Source: Ktedonobacteraceae bacterium
GTDB lineage: Bacteria; Chloroflexota; Ktedonobacteria; Ktedonobacterales; Ktedonobacteraceae
Reading direction: 5' to 3'
Assembly (NCBI GenBank): GCA_035653615.1
Contig: DASRBN010000042.1
Location: forward strand, 62,001-126,000
DNA: 64,000 nt
In this document: in pieces, positions 48,676 through 56,018 of the stretch
Position numbering within the stretch: position 1 is the stretch's first letter
Layout of the letters: each line of letters starts with the position of its first letter
Position numbers and translations under genes: made by a program
Notes under the pieces: generated by a model
Told to the model about the DNA's origin: nothing
Databases searched by the model: none
The model's input: only the letters and a program-made list of their open reading frames with translations

Positions 48676-49650
48676 CTGATTATCAAACCACACATTACTT
48701 CCATACGATCCCTGGCATGGTCACCGGATGGGACGCGTATTGTTTCGGGCGGTGGTTCAGATTCTTTTTTATATCCGCCGTGCCCGATATTGATATGGGA
48801 AGCTGTCGAGCCTCGTTCTCTGTTCCAGTCCAAAGGGCGAACCCTCATTACCTATGAAGGACATGGCGAGTATCAGGTAAATGCAGTAGCATGGTCGCCA
48901 GAGGGCAAATATATTGCATCTGGAAGTGAGAAACAGACTACAGCTCATGCAGAGACTCTTCAGGTCTGGAATGCCAACACCGGACAAATCACAATTGTCT
49001 ATCGTGGTCATGATGATCAAAGTGTATATGCCTTGGCCTGGTCACCGGAAGGAAAACGGATTGCGATTGCCTTTGTAGGCCTAGCGCAGGTATGGGAAGT
49101 CGCCACTGGAAAGGTTCTAACAACTTATAGAGGCCATGATTCCTCACAAATGTCCACCTCAATACGCCCTCGGGTAGACTCCATTGCCTGGTCGCCGGAT
49201 GGAAAGTACATTGCCTCCGCTACTCAATATGATAATTCCGTCGCAGTATGGGAAGCAGCTACCGGGATGCTCCAGTCTAAGTATAGGCACCACTGCCATG
49301 GAGTATGTTCCATATCCTGGTCCCCTGATGGAAAATTCATCGCAATAGGAAGCACCGATCGCGGAGTGTATATATGGGATGTCACTACACAAGTCATACG
49401 TTTGATGCATAGCCGTGCCGATGACAGGCGAGAGGAATTGGTAGTAGCCTGGTCGTCTGATGGTATGCGTATTGCTTCTAGCCTCCACAACAGCATAGAG
49501 ATTTGGGATTCTTTGACAGGGAACACTCTTTTTACATATAACGGGCATCCACGTCTCAGTAAAGTGGATGCTTTGGCCTGGTCTCCTGATGGAAAACGGA
49601 TTGCTTCTGGTGGAACCGATCGTCAAATACACGTATGGGAACCAAAGTAA
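48676..49650 (+). CDS. WD40 repeat protein with a non-canonical start
   Basis: A full seven-bladed propeller can be read: seven WSPDG-type motifs, from LAWSPDGTRIVSG (near 48712) to LAWSPDGKRIASG near the end. The only canonical in-frame start is a TTG at 48790, which would cut off the first blade. Upstream, after a stop at 48634, there is no ATG, GTG or TTG, but CTG at 48676 has GGAG 7 nt before it; ATT at 48679 is also possible. A frameshift from the ATG at 48663 is the other explanation. WD40 proteins are scaffolds; no partner is evident. Confidence 0.65.
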   Translation: MIIKPHITSIRSLAWSPDGTRIVSGGGSDSFLYPPCPILIWEAVEPRSLFQSKGRTLITYEGHGEYQVNAVAWSPEGKYIASGSEKQTTAHAETLQVWNANTGQITIVYRGHDDQSVYALAWSPEGKRIAIAFVGLAQVWEVATGKVLTTYRGHDSSQMSTSIRPRVDSIAWSPDGKYIASATQYDNSVAVWEAATGMLQSKYRHHCHGVCSISWSPDGKFIAIGSTDRGVYIWDVTTQVIRLMHSRADDRREELVVAWSSDGMRIASSLHNSIEIWDSLTGNTLFTYNGHPRLSKVDALAWSPDGKRIASGGTDRQIHVWEPK

Positions 49651-49894
49651 AGATCGCAAAGATCAACACATTACTACTAGTATTCGGTGCAAAATGTCCT
49701 GGGAAGAAGATTGAGAGCAAGCAAGCGATGTAATAATGATGGGTTTTTCTTGTCCTATATAACTGAGGCTGATCTTGCCCTTTTTCTTCTTTCCCGCGCC
49801 TAAAAATCGAATGCGACGTGGTGTGTTTCTTATAACAAGGTAAACGCCTTCAAGTGGCGTACAAGACCTCTAGAGTGGCTTCACACTTCCAGGC

Positions 49895-50848
49895 CTAGCC
49901 CCTGAGTCCCTTTAACTTCTCTTTCACCTGGGCTCGACTGACCTGCGTATAGCGAGCCGTAGTCTGAATCGCAGGGGTCCCTTTGACCGTCACATGTCCG
50001 AGATAGTAGCCGATCTCTTCCAGCATCCATCCTGCTTCTCTTGCTCGATGGGCAAAATCATGCCGCAGATCATGAAACGAGAGGTCAGCAATCAGTTCCC
50101 ATTGCTCCTTATTTGCCTGCCGTTTCAGCGACCGGAACCAGTGATGAATGCCCGCCTCGGTCAACTGTGCGTGACGCTGCGACGTAAAAACATATGGACT
50201 TTCGGGATCACGACCACCGTGTCGAAGATAGTCATAGAGGGGATGCCTCGCTTCATTGAGCAGATCAATATCACGGAACTTCTCCCCTTTGTGTCCCACA
50301 TGGAGCCACCCAATCTTCGGCCCGATATGGGCATGCTCCATGCGTAAATATGCGATGTCGCTCACGCGGCACCCCGCCCAGTACCCCAGGGCGAAGATCG
50401 CTTTGCCGCGAAGGTCCCCATCTTTTTCAATGAGGCTACGCAAGACAAAGCGCTGATCCGGTGACAGGATTCGGGGAGCAAGCTGCTGCTGGACCTTGAT
50501 TTCTACCCCACGGGTTGGGTTCCGCCTCAGTACCTCTTTGTCTTCAATCAACCATTGGCAAAAATGATTGATGACCGACTTGACACGGGTGCAGTGGCTC
50601 ACGCTATAACCCTGCTCCTTGAGTGAAGAGAGATACAACTCCACTGAGGTCTGGGTCAACTGAGTCGGCTCGAAGTGTCTTCCATGCCCTGGCCGCTCGG
50701 CGATCCACTGCGTACATTGGCGGAGAATACGCAGATAGGCATCAATAGTGGCGGCATCTTTCTGCGCCAGTCGCGCTTGACGATACCCCTCAATCCACAC
50801 CTCCGCTCCTGATTGAGGGAAGGGAATCACGTTTGAGGACGCACTCAT
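49895..50848 (-). CDS. Tyrosine recombinase (integrase family), element 1
   Basis: 317 residues. An N-terminal SAM-like DNA-binding domain (about 15-110) and a catalytic domain. All catalytic residues are in place: Arg161 (GCRVSD), Lys187 (GHKGEK), His259 and Arg262 (HDLRH), His285 (LGHVT) and Tyr300 (ARYTQV). It is a close relative of the recombinase at 54085 with the same length. It takes the place of a resolvase in this transposon, comparable with TnpI of Tn4430. A site with its half-sites lies upstream of the gene. Confidence 0.94.
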   Translation of the reverse strand: MSASSNVIPFPQSGAEVWIEGYRQARLAQKDAATIDAYLRILRQCTQWIAERPGHGRHFEPTQLTQTSVELYLSSLKEQGYSVSHCTRVKSVINHFCQWLIEDKEVLRRNPTRGVEIKVQQQLAPRILSPDQRFVLRSLIEKDGDLRGKAIFALGYWAGCRVSDIAYLRMEHAHIGPKIGWLHVGHKGEKFRDIDLLNEARHPLYDYLRHGGRDPESPYVFTSQRHAQLTEAGIHHWFRSLKRQANKEQWELIADLSFHDLRHDFAHRAREAGWMLEEIGYYLGHVTVKGTPAIQTTARYTQVSRAQVKEKLKGLRG

Positions 50849-50975
50849 TTGTTGTCATCTTCCCCTTGAAATATTTCTGGTACGTGTTTTTGCGCTCCAT
50901 TTTTGGAGAGCGATCAACACTAATACTCCCTCTCTGAGCACACATTCGCCAAAATAGAATTGCCACTCATCGAGA

Positions 50976-51022
50976 AACTGGTAGCAGAAACTACTTTCTG
51001 GTACATCTTTTCTGCTACGAGT
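50976..51022. other. Tyrosine recombinase site near the right end of element 1
   Basis: Core at 50976-51009: arm AACTGGTAGCAGAA, spacer ACTACT, and a right arm whose complement is AAGATGTACCAGAA (10 of 14). An outward half-site (complement ACTCGTAGCAGAAAA) is at 51008-51022. Another half-site is at 50874-50887, just before the recombinase start. Confidence 0.7.
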
Positions 51023-51102
51023 CAGTATAGCAGGGGCTGAACGAAAAGACAAGAGAGGCGATGTCATAGAAACAAACACCTGCTCCTTTAGAAAAGCTCA
51101 TC

Positions 51103-51143
51103 AGCTACTTTGCGGGCTATGACAGTCTCGCTCATTTTACCCC
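51103..51143 (-). repeat. Terminal inverted repeat, right end of element 1
   Basis: Read inward it begins GGGGTAAAATGAGCGAG and ends GCAAAGTAGCT. It matches the left end of the element at 30 of 41 positions and the ends of element 2 in GGGGTAAAATG and GCGA. Confidence 0.9.
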
Positions 51144-51278
51144 TACGACTTTGCCTGGTACTTCTGCCATGACCAGGATGTCTACGACAACGTGATCGCC
51201 GCGCGACGGGATCATCTCCGGACCGATGACGAGCGCAAGCGCATTCGCATCCAGCTCGTCGAAAAGGAGAAAGGATGA
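51144..51278 (+). pseudogene. 3' remnant of a gene cut by the transposon end
   Basis: An open frame starts exactly at the transposon tip and runs 44 codons (YDFAWYFCHDQDVYDNVIAARR, then DDERKRIRIQLVEKEKG) to a TGA at 51276. The stop overlaps the ATG of the next gene (ATGA), as in an operon. The reading frame has no start of its own, so the 5' part is probably lost. The family is not recognisable from this tail. Confidence 0.65.
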
Positions 51279-52204
51279 GCGCGATGGCAGACCCACCAAA
51301 CCACCTCTCGCAACAATCGCTGGCACCCTCGCCCACATCCTCCAACCGGCGCGCCAAGTGGGTCACGTTCGCCAGATGGACAGGCATCCTCGCCTTGTTT
51401 TACCTCCTCGGTCCCGTTGTCTTCTTCGGTCGCGACACGCAGCAGAAAGCCGGTGGGCGCGTCTGGCAAGCGGGGGAACGCTGGGGGCATGTCTCCTGCT
51501 CCGCTTACCTCTCGCTGCTCTGGTATGTCCCGGTGGTGGTGTTTCATAGCGCGCTGGCCGGATTCTGGCTTGCCATCTTTGAAGGCCTCGCTGCGCTGCT
51601 CCACCTCTCTTTCTTGAGCGTTCTGGGAGGGGTGGCCTTCTGGCTGCCTGTCCCGTCCAGCATGCTGCTGCGCTGGGTGCTGGCGCTGCCGCTCACCTCC
51701 TGGATCGCACTCCTGCTCGAAGAGATCCGGCCACAGATCACCTGGGTAGCGAAGCGCGTGGTCTCGCCCGACGAACACCTGCACCTGGCCGCTGAGCAGG
51801 AGGCCCTAGAGAAAAAACGCCAGGCGGCCCTCGCGCGCAGTACTTCTCGGGCGCAACTCACGGCGAGCAGGCGGCCTGCCTCCACGGATAAGCGGCCTCG
51901 CCCATCCACCGCAGGGGCGGCAAAACCGGCGACTCCACAGGCTTCGCCTACAGGCTCGCTATGGGATCAGATCGATTGGAGCCAGGTGCCAGATGACCAC
52001 CCGCTGAAACAGGCCGCCTTCGAGGAAGCAGAGCGGCAGGCAGCAGTGCGCCGCAACGCTGAACGCACACGCTCAGTACTCTCCCAAATGGAAAAGCAGG
52101 AAGCCCGAACTCCGCCGGGGCAAGGCGCGACCAACGAACCGGCCTCTCCCCAAGCTCCAGCCTACAACTGGGACGAGGGTGAGGGAACCGTCACCGAGAG
52201 CTAG
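51275..52204 (+). CDS. Membrane protein with long polar tail, captured operon
   Basis: 309 residues. The first 160 have four or five hydrophobic segments (FARWTGILALFYLLGPVVFF, SAYLSLLWYVPVVVFHSALAGFWLAIF, LLRWVLALPLTSWIALLL). The remaining half is a Pro/Ala/Gln-rich charged tail. No family was recognised. It starts by overlapping the stop of the remnant gene and ends 13 bp before the next gene. GC content and codon use look higher than in the chromosome around it, which fits foreign origin. Confidence 0.65.
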   Translation: MSAMADPPNHLSQQSLAPSPTSSNRRAKWVTFARWTGILALFYLLGPVVFFGRDTQQKAGGRVWQAGERWGHVSCSAYLSLLWYVPVVVFHSALAGFWLAIFEGLAALLHLSFLSVLGGVAFWLPVPSSMLLRWVLALPLTSWIALLLEEIRPQITWVAKRVVSPDEHLHLAAEQEALEKKRQAALARSTSRAQLTASRRPASTDKRPRPSTAGAAKPATPQASPTGSLWDQIDWSQVPDDHPLKQAAFEEAERQAAVRRNAERTRSVLSQMEKQEARTPPGQGATNEPASPQAPAYNWDEGEGTVTES

Positions 52205-52217
52205 AAAGGAGTGCATC

Positions 52218-53360
52218 ATGCGAAAGGCGGCAGCGGAACAGAAGAGCAACCAGGAAGCCCTCTACGCGCGCCAGGTCCAAGCAGCCAGTTGCATGGGCGC
52301 GTTCTTGTCGTTCTTTGTCGGAGCCTGCCTCGCTCCTTTTGTGTGGGCTGCACTCGCCTGGGGGTTCCATTGGCTCGGCTGGAAAGTCTTCGGAGGGGCC
52401 GAACCTGGAATCTTTCATGGCCTCCTCGATTTCATAGCTGCGCCGAGCCTGGGTGTTGGCCTGATCTGGCTGCTGTACTACATCGTGGGCTATGCTGCCT
52501 CGCTTTGGCGGCTCTCACCGCGCGAGAAAGCGCAGCTCGAGGCGCAGGTCGCTCAATCGATGGCAACCTCCTCTCGCCTTGGGACCGAGCGCGAAGAGGA
52601 GGAAGACGACGAGTGGGCTGATCCCCTGGGACTGGCCCCTCCTGCATCCTCGCGCAAAAGGAAACCGATCCTCTCGCGCGCTATTCCGGGGGAGTTGAAG
52701 CACCAGTTGGTGGAGCGCTGCTATGAGGAGTACCGCAAGGCGCTCCAGCGCTACGATCCACCGCCGGTTGACCTGAGAACGCCAGAGACCTTTGAGTACG
52801 CGAAAGGGGTCCACCTCGGATGGAACATGAAGGACATGCTGCCCATTCTCCCAGAGGAACTGCTCGAACCTTCGCGTATCCATCTCCTGCTGGCCCCGCT
52901 GGCGCAGCATCTGGCGTGGTACAACACCACTGATCCAGACCGTATGGTGCTGCGCGACTTTCCCGATTTCGTCCCCTGGCCGTGGCTGTTGTATCCTACC
53001 GGCAACTGTCTCTGGCTACCGGTCATGGTCAGGCATCACCTGGAGATACCGACGTATCTGGCCGAGCAGGAGGTACAACGCGAGCAAGTTCACCAGGCAT
53101 TGCAGTTCACCTGCTACCTGGGGCAGGGACCCGCTCTGGAGCATCTCTATCGGCGGCTGCAGGCAGAATTGGAACGCCGGGGATTGGAGGACCAGAGCTT
53201 TCCCACGCTCAACGAACGGATCGGCTACCTGGAAGTACTCAATAGGCAGGAACGCGAGCAAATGCGCCAGCTCGGCCTCACGCCACAAGAGCCGCCGCTG
53301 GTGAAAGGGGAGATTCCAGCGCAACTCTACCCTGGAAGAACACGGAAACGAGAACGGTAG
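52218..53360 (+). CDS. Membrane protein with C-terminal soluble domain, captured operon
   Basis: 380 residues from the ATG at 52218 (AAAGGAG upstream, better than the in-frame ATG at 52179). Two hydrophobic hairpins occupy about 23-95 (AFLSFFVGACLAPFVWAALAW and GVGLIWLLYYIVGYAASLW), then a charged loop and a soluble domain to the end (WNMKDMLPILPEEL, WPWLLYPTGNCLWLPVMV). The arrangement recalls accessory proteins of conjugative or integrative elements, but no match can be named. Confidence 0.65.
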   Translation: MRKAAAEQKSNQEALYARQVQAASCMGAFLSFFVGACLAPFVWAALAWGFHWLGWKVFGGAEPGIFHGLLDFIAAPSLGVGLIWLLYYIVGYAASLWRLSPREKAQLEAQVAQSMATSSRLGTEREEEEDDEWADPLGLAPPASSRKRKPILSRAIPGELKHQLVERCYEEYRKALQRYDPPPVDLRTPETFEYAKGVHLGWNMKDMLPILPEELLEPSRIHLLLAPLAQHLAWYNTTDPDRMVLRDFPDFVPWPWLLYPTGNCLWLPVMVRHHLEIPTYLAEQEVQREQVHQALQFTCYLGQGPALEHLYRRLQAELERRGLEDQSFPTLNERIGYLEVLNRQEREQMRQLGLTPQEPPLVKGEIPAQLYPGRTRKRER

Positions 53361-53448
53361 GGAATCACCATCAGCCCAGAACCAACCGTACCTTCGCAAC
53401 TTTCCGGGCAGGTTCGCGCGTACCCTCGTGCTCGGGGCAGGTCGCGCA

Positions 53449-53769
53449 TCACATCCCCCAGCTCGCGCACGCGTTGTGACGCGACTTTCGGCATCACATG
53501 TGCTGGCCAGGCCTCCATCTGTGACACCGACATCGCGCCACAGCACGCGGCCCTCACCCGAATCGCTTGTTTCTCTGTCTGACAGGCCCGAATGAGGTGT
53601 CTGACACCTGCTTCCTTCTCCTTCATCCCTGCGCCACAAGCGCGCCACGACGGAGTGTGACTCCGGATGTTCCGTCACATTCGCGGCGCCGGCGCGCCAC
53701 TGTGACAGCAGATCGCACGTCACAGTTCACCAGGTCCCGCACAAGCGTGACGCCAGGTCTGGGGTCACA
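53449..53769. repeat. Noncoding cluster of TGTGAC/GTCACA motifs
   Basis: Seven exact TGTGAC or GTCACA copies lie at 53475, 53520, 53656, 53674, 53701, 53719 and 53764, plus partial copies near 53449, 53494 and 53747. The array fills a 400-bp region with no plausible gene (53361-53776). It could be a replication or partition locus, a transfer origin or a regulator-binding cluster of the captured replicon. Confidence 0.55.
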
Positions 53770-53776
53770 CTATGGA

Positions 53777-53817
53777 GGGGTAAAATGCGCGACGGTGACA
53801 TGCGGGGCAAGATAGCC
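53777..53817 (+). repeat. Terminal inverted repeat, left end of element 2
   Basis: It begins GGGGTAAAATGCGCGACG and ends GGGGCAAGATAGCC. Compared with the right end, only two bases differ (G/A at position 26 and A/G at position 36). Confidence 0.95.
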
Positions 53818-53900
53818 GTCTACTTGCTTTCTCCATCACCTGACCATTTTTCCCACAAACTGCGTTCCACTTGCCTTTTCCCCGTTTCCCTGCTACACTG

Positions 53901-53947
53901 ACTCGTAGCAGAAAACTCGCGGCAGAAGGTACCTTCTGCCGCGAGTT
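53901..53947. other. Tyrosine recombinase site near the left end of element 2
   Basis: Core at 53914-53947 is a perfect palindrome: arm AACTCGCGGCAGAA, centre GGTACC and the exact complementary arm. The half-site ACTCGTAGCAGAAA (53901-53914) lies directly outside. A third half-site is at 54045-54060, just before the recombinase start at 54085. The same layout occurs at the recombinase side of element 1. Confidence 0.85.
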
Positions 53948-54084
53948 GAACGAGGAAGAAGAGGCAGAGAGGAATCGGTTCACGCTCAAATCCTCTTTGG
54001 CGTTCTGAAGTTTTTTCTTGTTCACTGGAAAAATGAGCGAGCAAAACTCGCGGCAGAAAATTTTGAAGGGAGAAATGAGCGAGA

Positions 54085-55038
54085 ATGAGGGAACCATCAA
54101 ACGTTATTCCTTTCCCTCACTCAGGGGCCGAGGAATGGGTTAGAGCATTTCACCAGGCCTGTCTTCTACAGAAGGACGAGGCGACGATTGACGCGTATCG
54201 GCGTATTCTTCGCCAGTTTACCACCTGGGTTGCCGGGCGACCTGGGCATGGCAAGCAGTTCCGTCCTGAGCAGCTGACAAGAACGGTAGTAGAAGTCTAC
54301 CTGTCTGAGCTCCAAGAGTGTGGATACAGCGTGAGCCATCGCATCCGTGTCAAATCGGTCATCAAACACTTCTCCCAATGGCTGATCGACGAGCATGGGG
54401 TACTCGGGCGCAACCCGACCAGCGGGATAGAAATACGGGCCGAGTCTCGGCTTGCTCCTCGCATTCTTTCTCCAGACCAGCGCTTTGTGCTGCGCAACCT
54501 TGTCGAGAAGTCTGATGACCCGCGCGGCAAGGCCCTCTTTGCCTTGGGCTACTGGGCAGGGTGCCGGGTTAGCGACGCCGCCTATCTCTTGATGGAACAC
54601 ACGCATATCGGGCCGAAGATCGGTTGGCTGCACGTGGGACACAAAGGCGAGAAATTCCGCGATATTGACCTGTTGAACGAAGCACGCCGTCCACTGTATG
54701 ACTACCTTCAGCATGGGGGGCGTGACAAGGCCAGTCCGTATGTCTTTACCTCCCAGAGGAGTCCAAGGCTTTCAGAAGATGGGATTCACCACTGGTTCCG
54801 CACGCTCAAAGGACAAGCGAACAAGGAGGAGTGGGAACTTGTCGCTGACCTCACCTTCCATGATCTCCGCCATGATTTCGCCCATCGCGCACGTGAGGCT
54901 GGCTGGACACTTGAAGAGGTTGCTTATTATCTCGGGCATGTGACTCTGAAGGGTACCCCTGCCATCCAAACCACGGTGCGCTATACGCAAGTCAGCCGGG
55001 CGCAGGTGAAAGAAAAACTCAGGCTGCTGAAAGGATAG
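54085..55038 (+). CDS. Tyrosine recombinase (integrase family), element 2
   Basis: 317 residues with an N-terminal DNA-binding domain and a catalytic domain holding Arg161, Lys187, His259, Arg262, His285 and Tyr300. It is very similar to the protein at 49895, from SNVIPFP at the start to VSRAQVKEKL at the end. It would act on the adjacent palindromic sites to resolve cointegrates, or on sites at both ends. The ATG follows ATGAGCGAGA, with GGGAG further up. Confidence 0.94.
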   Translation: MREPSNVIPFPHSGAEEWVRAFHQACLLQKDEATIDAYRRILRQFTTWVAGRPGHGKQFRPEQLTRTVVEVYLSELQECGYSVSHRIRVKSVIKHFSQWLIDEHGVLGRNPTSGIEIRAESRLAPRILSPDQRFVLRNLVEKSDDPRGKALFALGYWAGCRVSDAAYLLMEHTHIGPKIGWLHVGHKGEKFRDIDLLNEARRPLYDYLQHGGRDKASPYVFTSQRSPRLSEDGIHHWFRTLKGQANKEEWELVADLTFHDLRHDFAHRAREAGWTLEEVAYYLGHVTLKGTPAIQTTVRYTQVSRAQVKEKLRLLKG

Positions 55039-55135
55039 GGTCTGAGCAGTCCAGGTAAAAACAAGAAAGTCCTCCTCCTCTCAGTAAAAGCTTTCTTGTT
55101 TTGAGTTGGAGCGAGTGAGTTCCGCGTTGGCTTTT

Positions 55136-55720
55136 TCACTCCAGACCTTGAATGGTGATTGACCAGGAAGCTTGAGTCTCGACATAGAGATAGAAGTGAC
55201 CCGACTGGTATTCTTCAGCGCTGCCAGAGACGCCAGGGCTGATGGTTGTTTGACAATTGTGTACACCCATTGGCCCGCCTAAGAGATTACCATTCCAGGT
55301 ATATGGATAGACCAGCACACTATAATCTCCACCGTATGGAGCCGGAGCGTTCAGGGGGCATTGATTCACGATAATCTTCCAGTCGCCTGGCGCTGCGAAT
55401 ACAGAAGTCCTATAATCGCCTCTGTGAGTAAACGTGTCCAGCGTTTTCCATGTTGGTCCTTGCGAAGCTGGCTTGCTTGTTACGGAAACTCCCCCGTTGT
55501 TCATAGCAGCACCAGACATCAATGCTTTAGTAAGCCCACCGCCAACGACAAGCACTCCAACGATGAGGATGAGTAATGCCCACAACGGAAGGCTTACCCT
55601 CTTTGGCGGAGAAGGTGGTTGCTGTTGGTATGATGGTTGATACTGGTTTGGTTGTGGCTGCGTTCCCCACCTCGGATCATAAGACCGCCCCGTATATGGT
55701 GATTGTGGTTGTTCGTTCAT
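55136..55720 (-). CDS. Membrane-anchored secreted protein, transposon cargo
   Basis: 194 residues from the ATG at 55720 (GAGAGGGCAA upstream), preferred to an in-frame ATG at 55906. A Pro/Gln/Tyr-rich start (about 1-45) precedes a helix (PLWALLILIVGVLVVGGGL). The outer domain has two Cys (NQCPLN, HNCQTT) and a strand-rich pattern ending in GHFYLYVETQASWSITI. It may form a jelly-roll or Ig-like fold. Function unknown. Confidence 0.65.
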   Translation of the reverse strand: MNEQPQSPYTGRSYDPRWGTQPQPNQYQPSYQQQPPSPPKRVSLPLWALLILIVGVLVVGGGLTKALMSGAAMNNGGVSVTSKPASQGPTWKTLDTFTHRGDYRTSVFAAPGDWKIIVNQCPLNAPAPYGGDYSVLVYPYTWNGNLLGGPMGVHNCQTTISPGVSGSAEEYQSGHFYLYVETQASWSITIQGLE

Positions 55721-56018
55721 GATTGCTTGCCCTCTCGAAAACACGGGTATAAACAAAGTGTTCAAGTAGTCTTCCTCAGAAGATGAGGTTGAGATTATAT
55801 TGAGCATGCTCACTTGCATCTCTTCCGTCAAATCCCTCCATAACAACAGGAGAACAGCTCGTTTGTCTTCACTCCCTATGCCAAAATCTACTATTCGCTC
55901 CTTCAATTCTTTATTATCAATGCAATGCCCATGTGTGGAAAGGGAAGAACGGTTACAATTCGGTTATGAACAGGTTAAGATTTGCCTCCATAAGAGGCAA
56001 AAATCTGCCCCTGTTGGC

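Larger units (their letters stand above)
43878..51143 (+). mobile_element. Tn3-family element 1
   Basis: 7.3 kb bounded by 41-bp inverted ends (43878-43918 and 51103-51143; 30 of 41 bases match). It carries a recombinase site, a small gene, tnpA, a membrane protein, a WD40 protein, a tyrosine recombinase reading inward and a second recombinase site. The left tip begins GGCCCT instead of the GGGGTA of the other three tips, so this end may be weak. There is no serine resolvase. Confidence 0.85.

Noticed and set aside
53016-53723. 235-codon minus-strand frame across the end of the captured operon
   Set aside because: Half of it is antisense to the membrane-protein gene and the rest covers the TGTGAC array; composition looks random.
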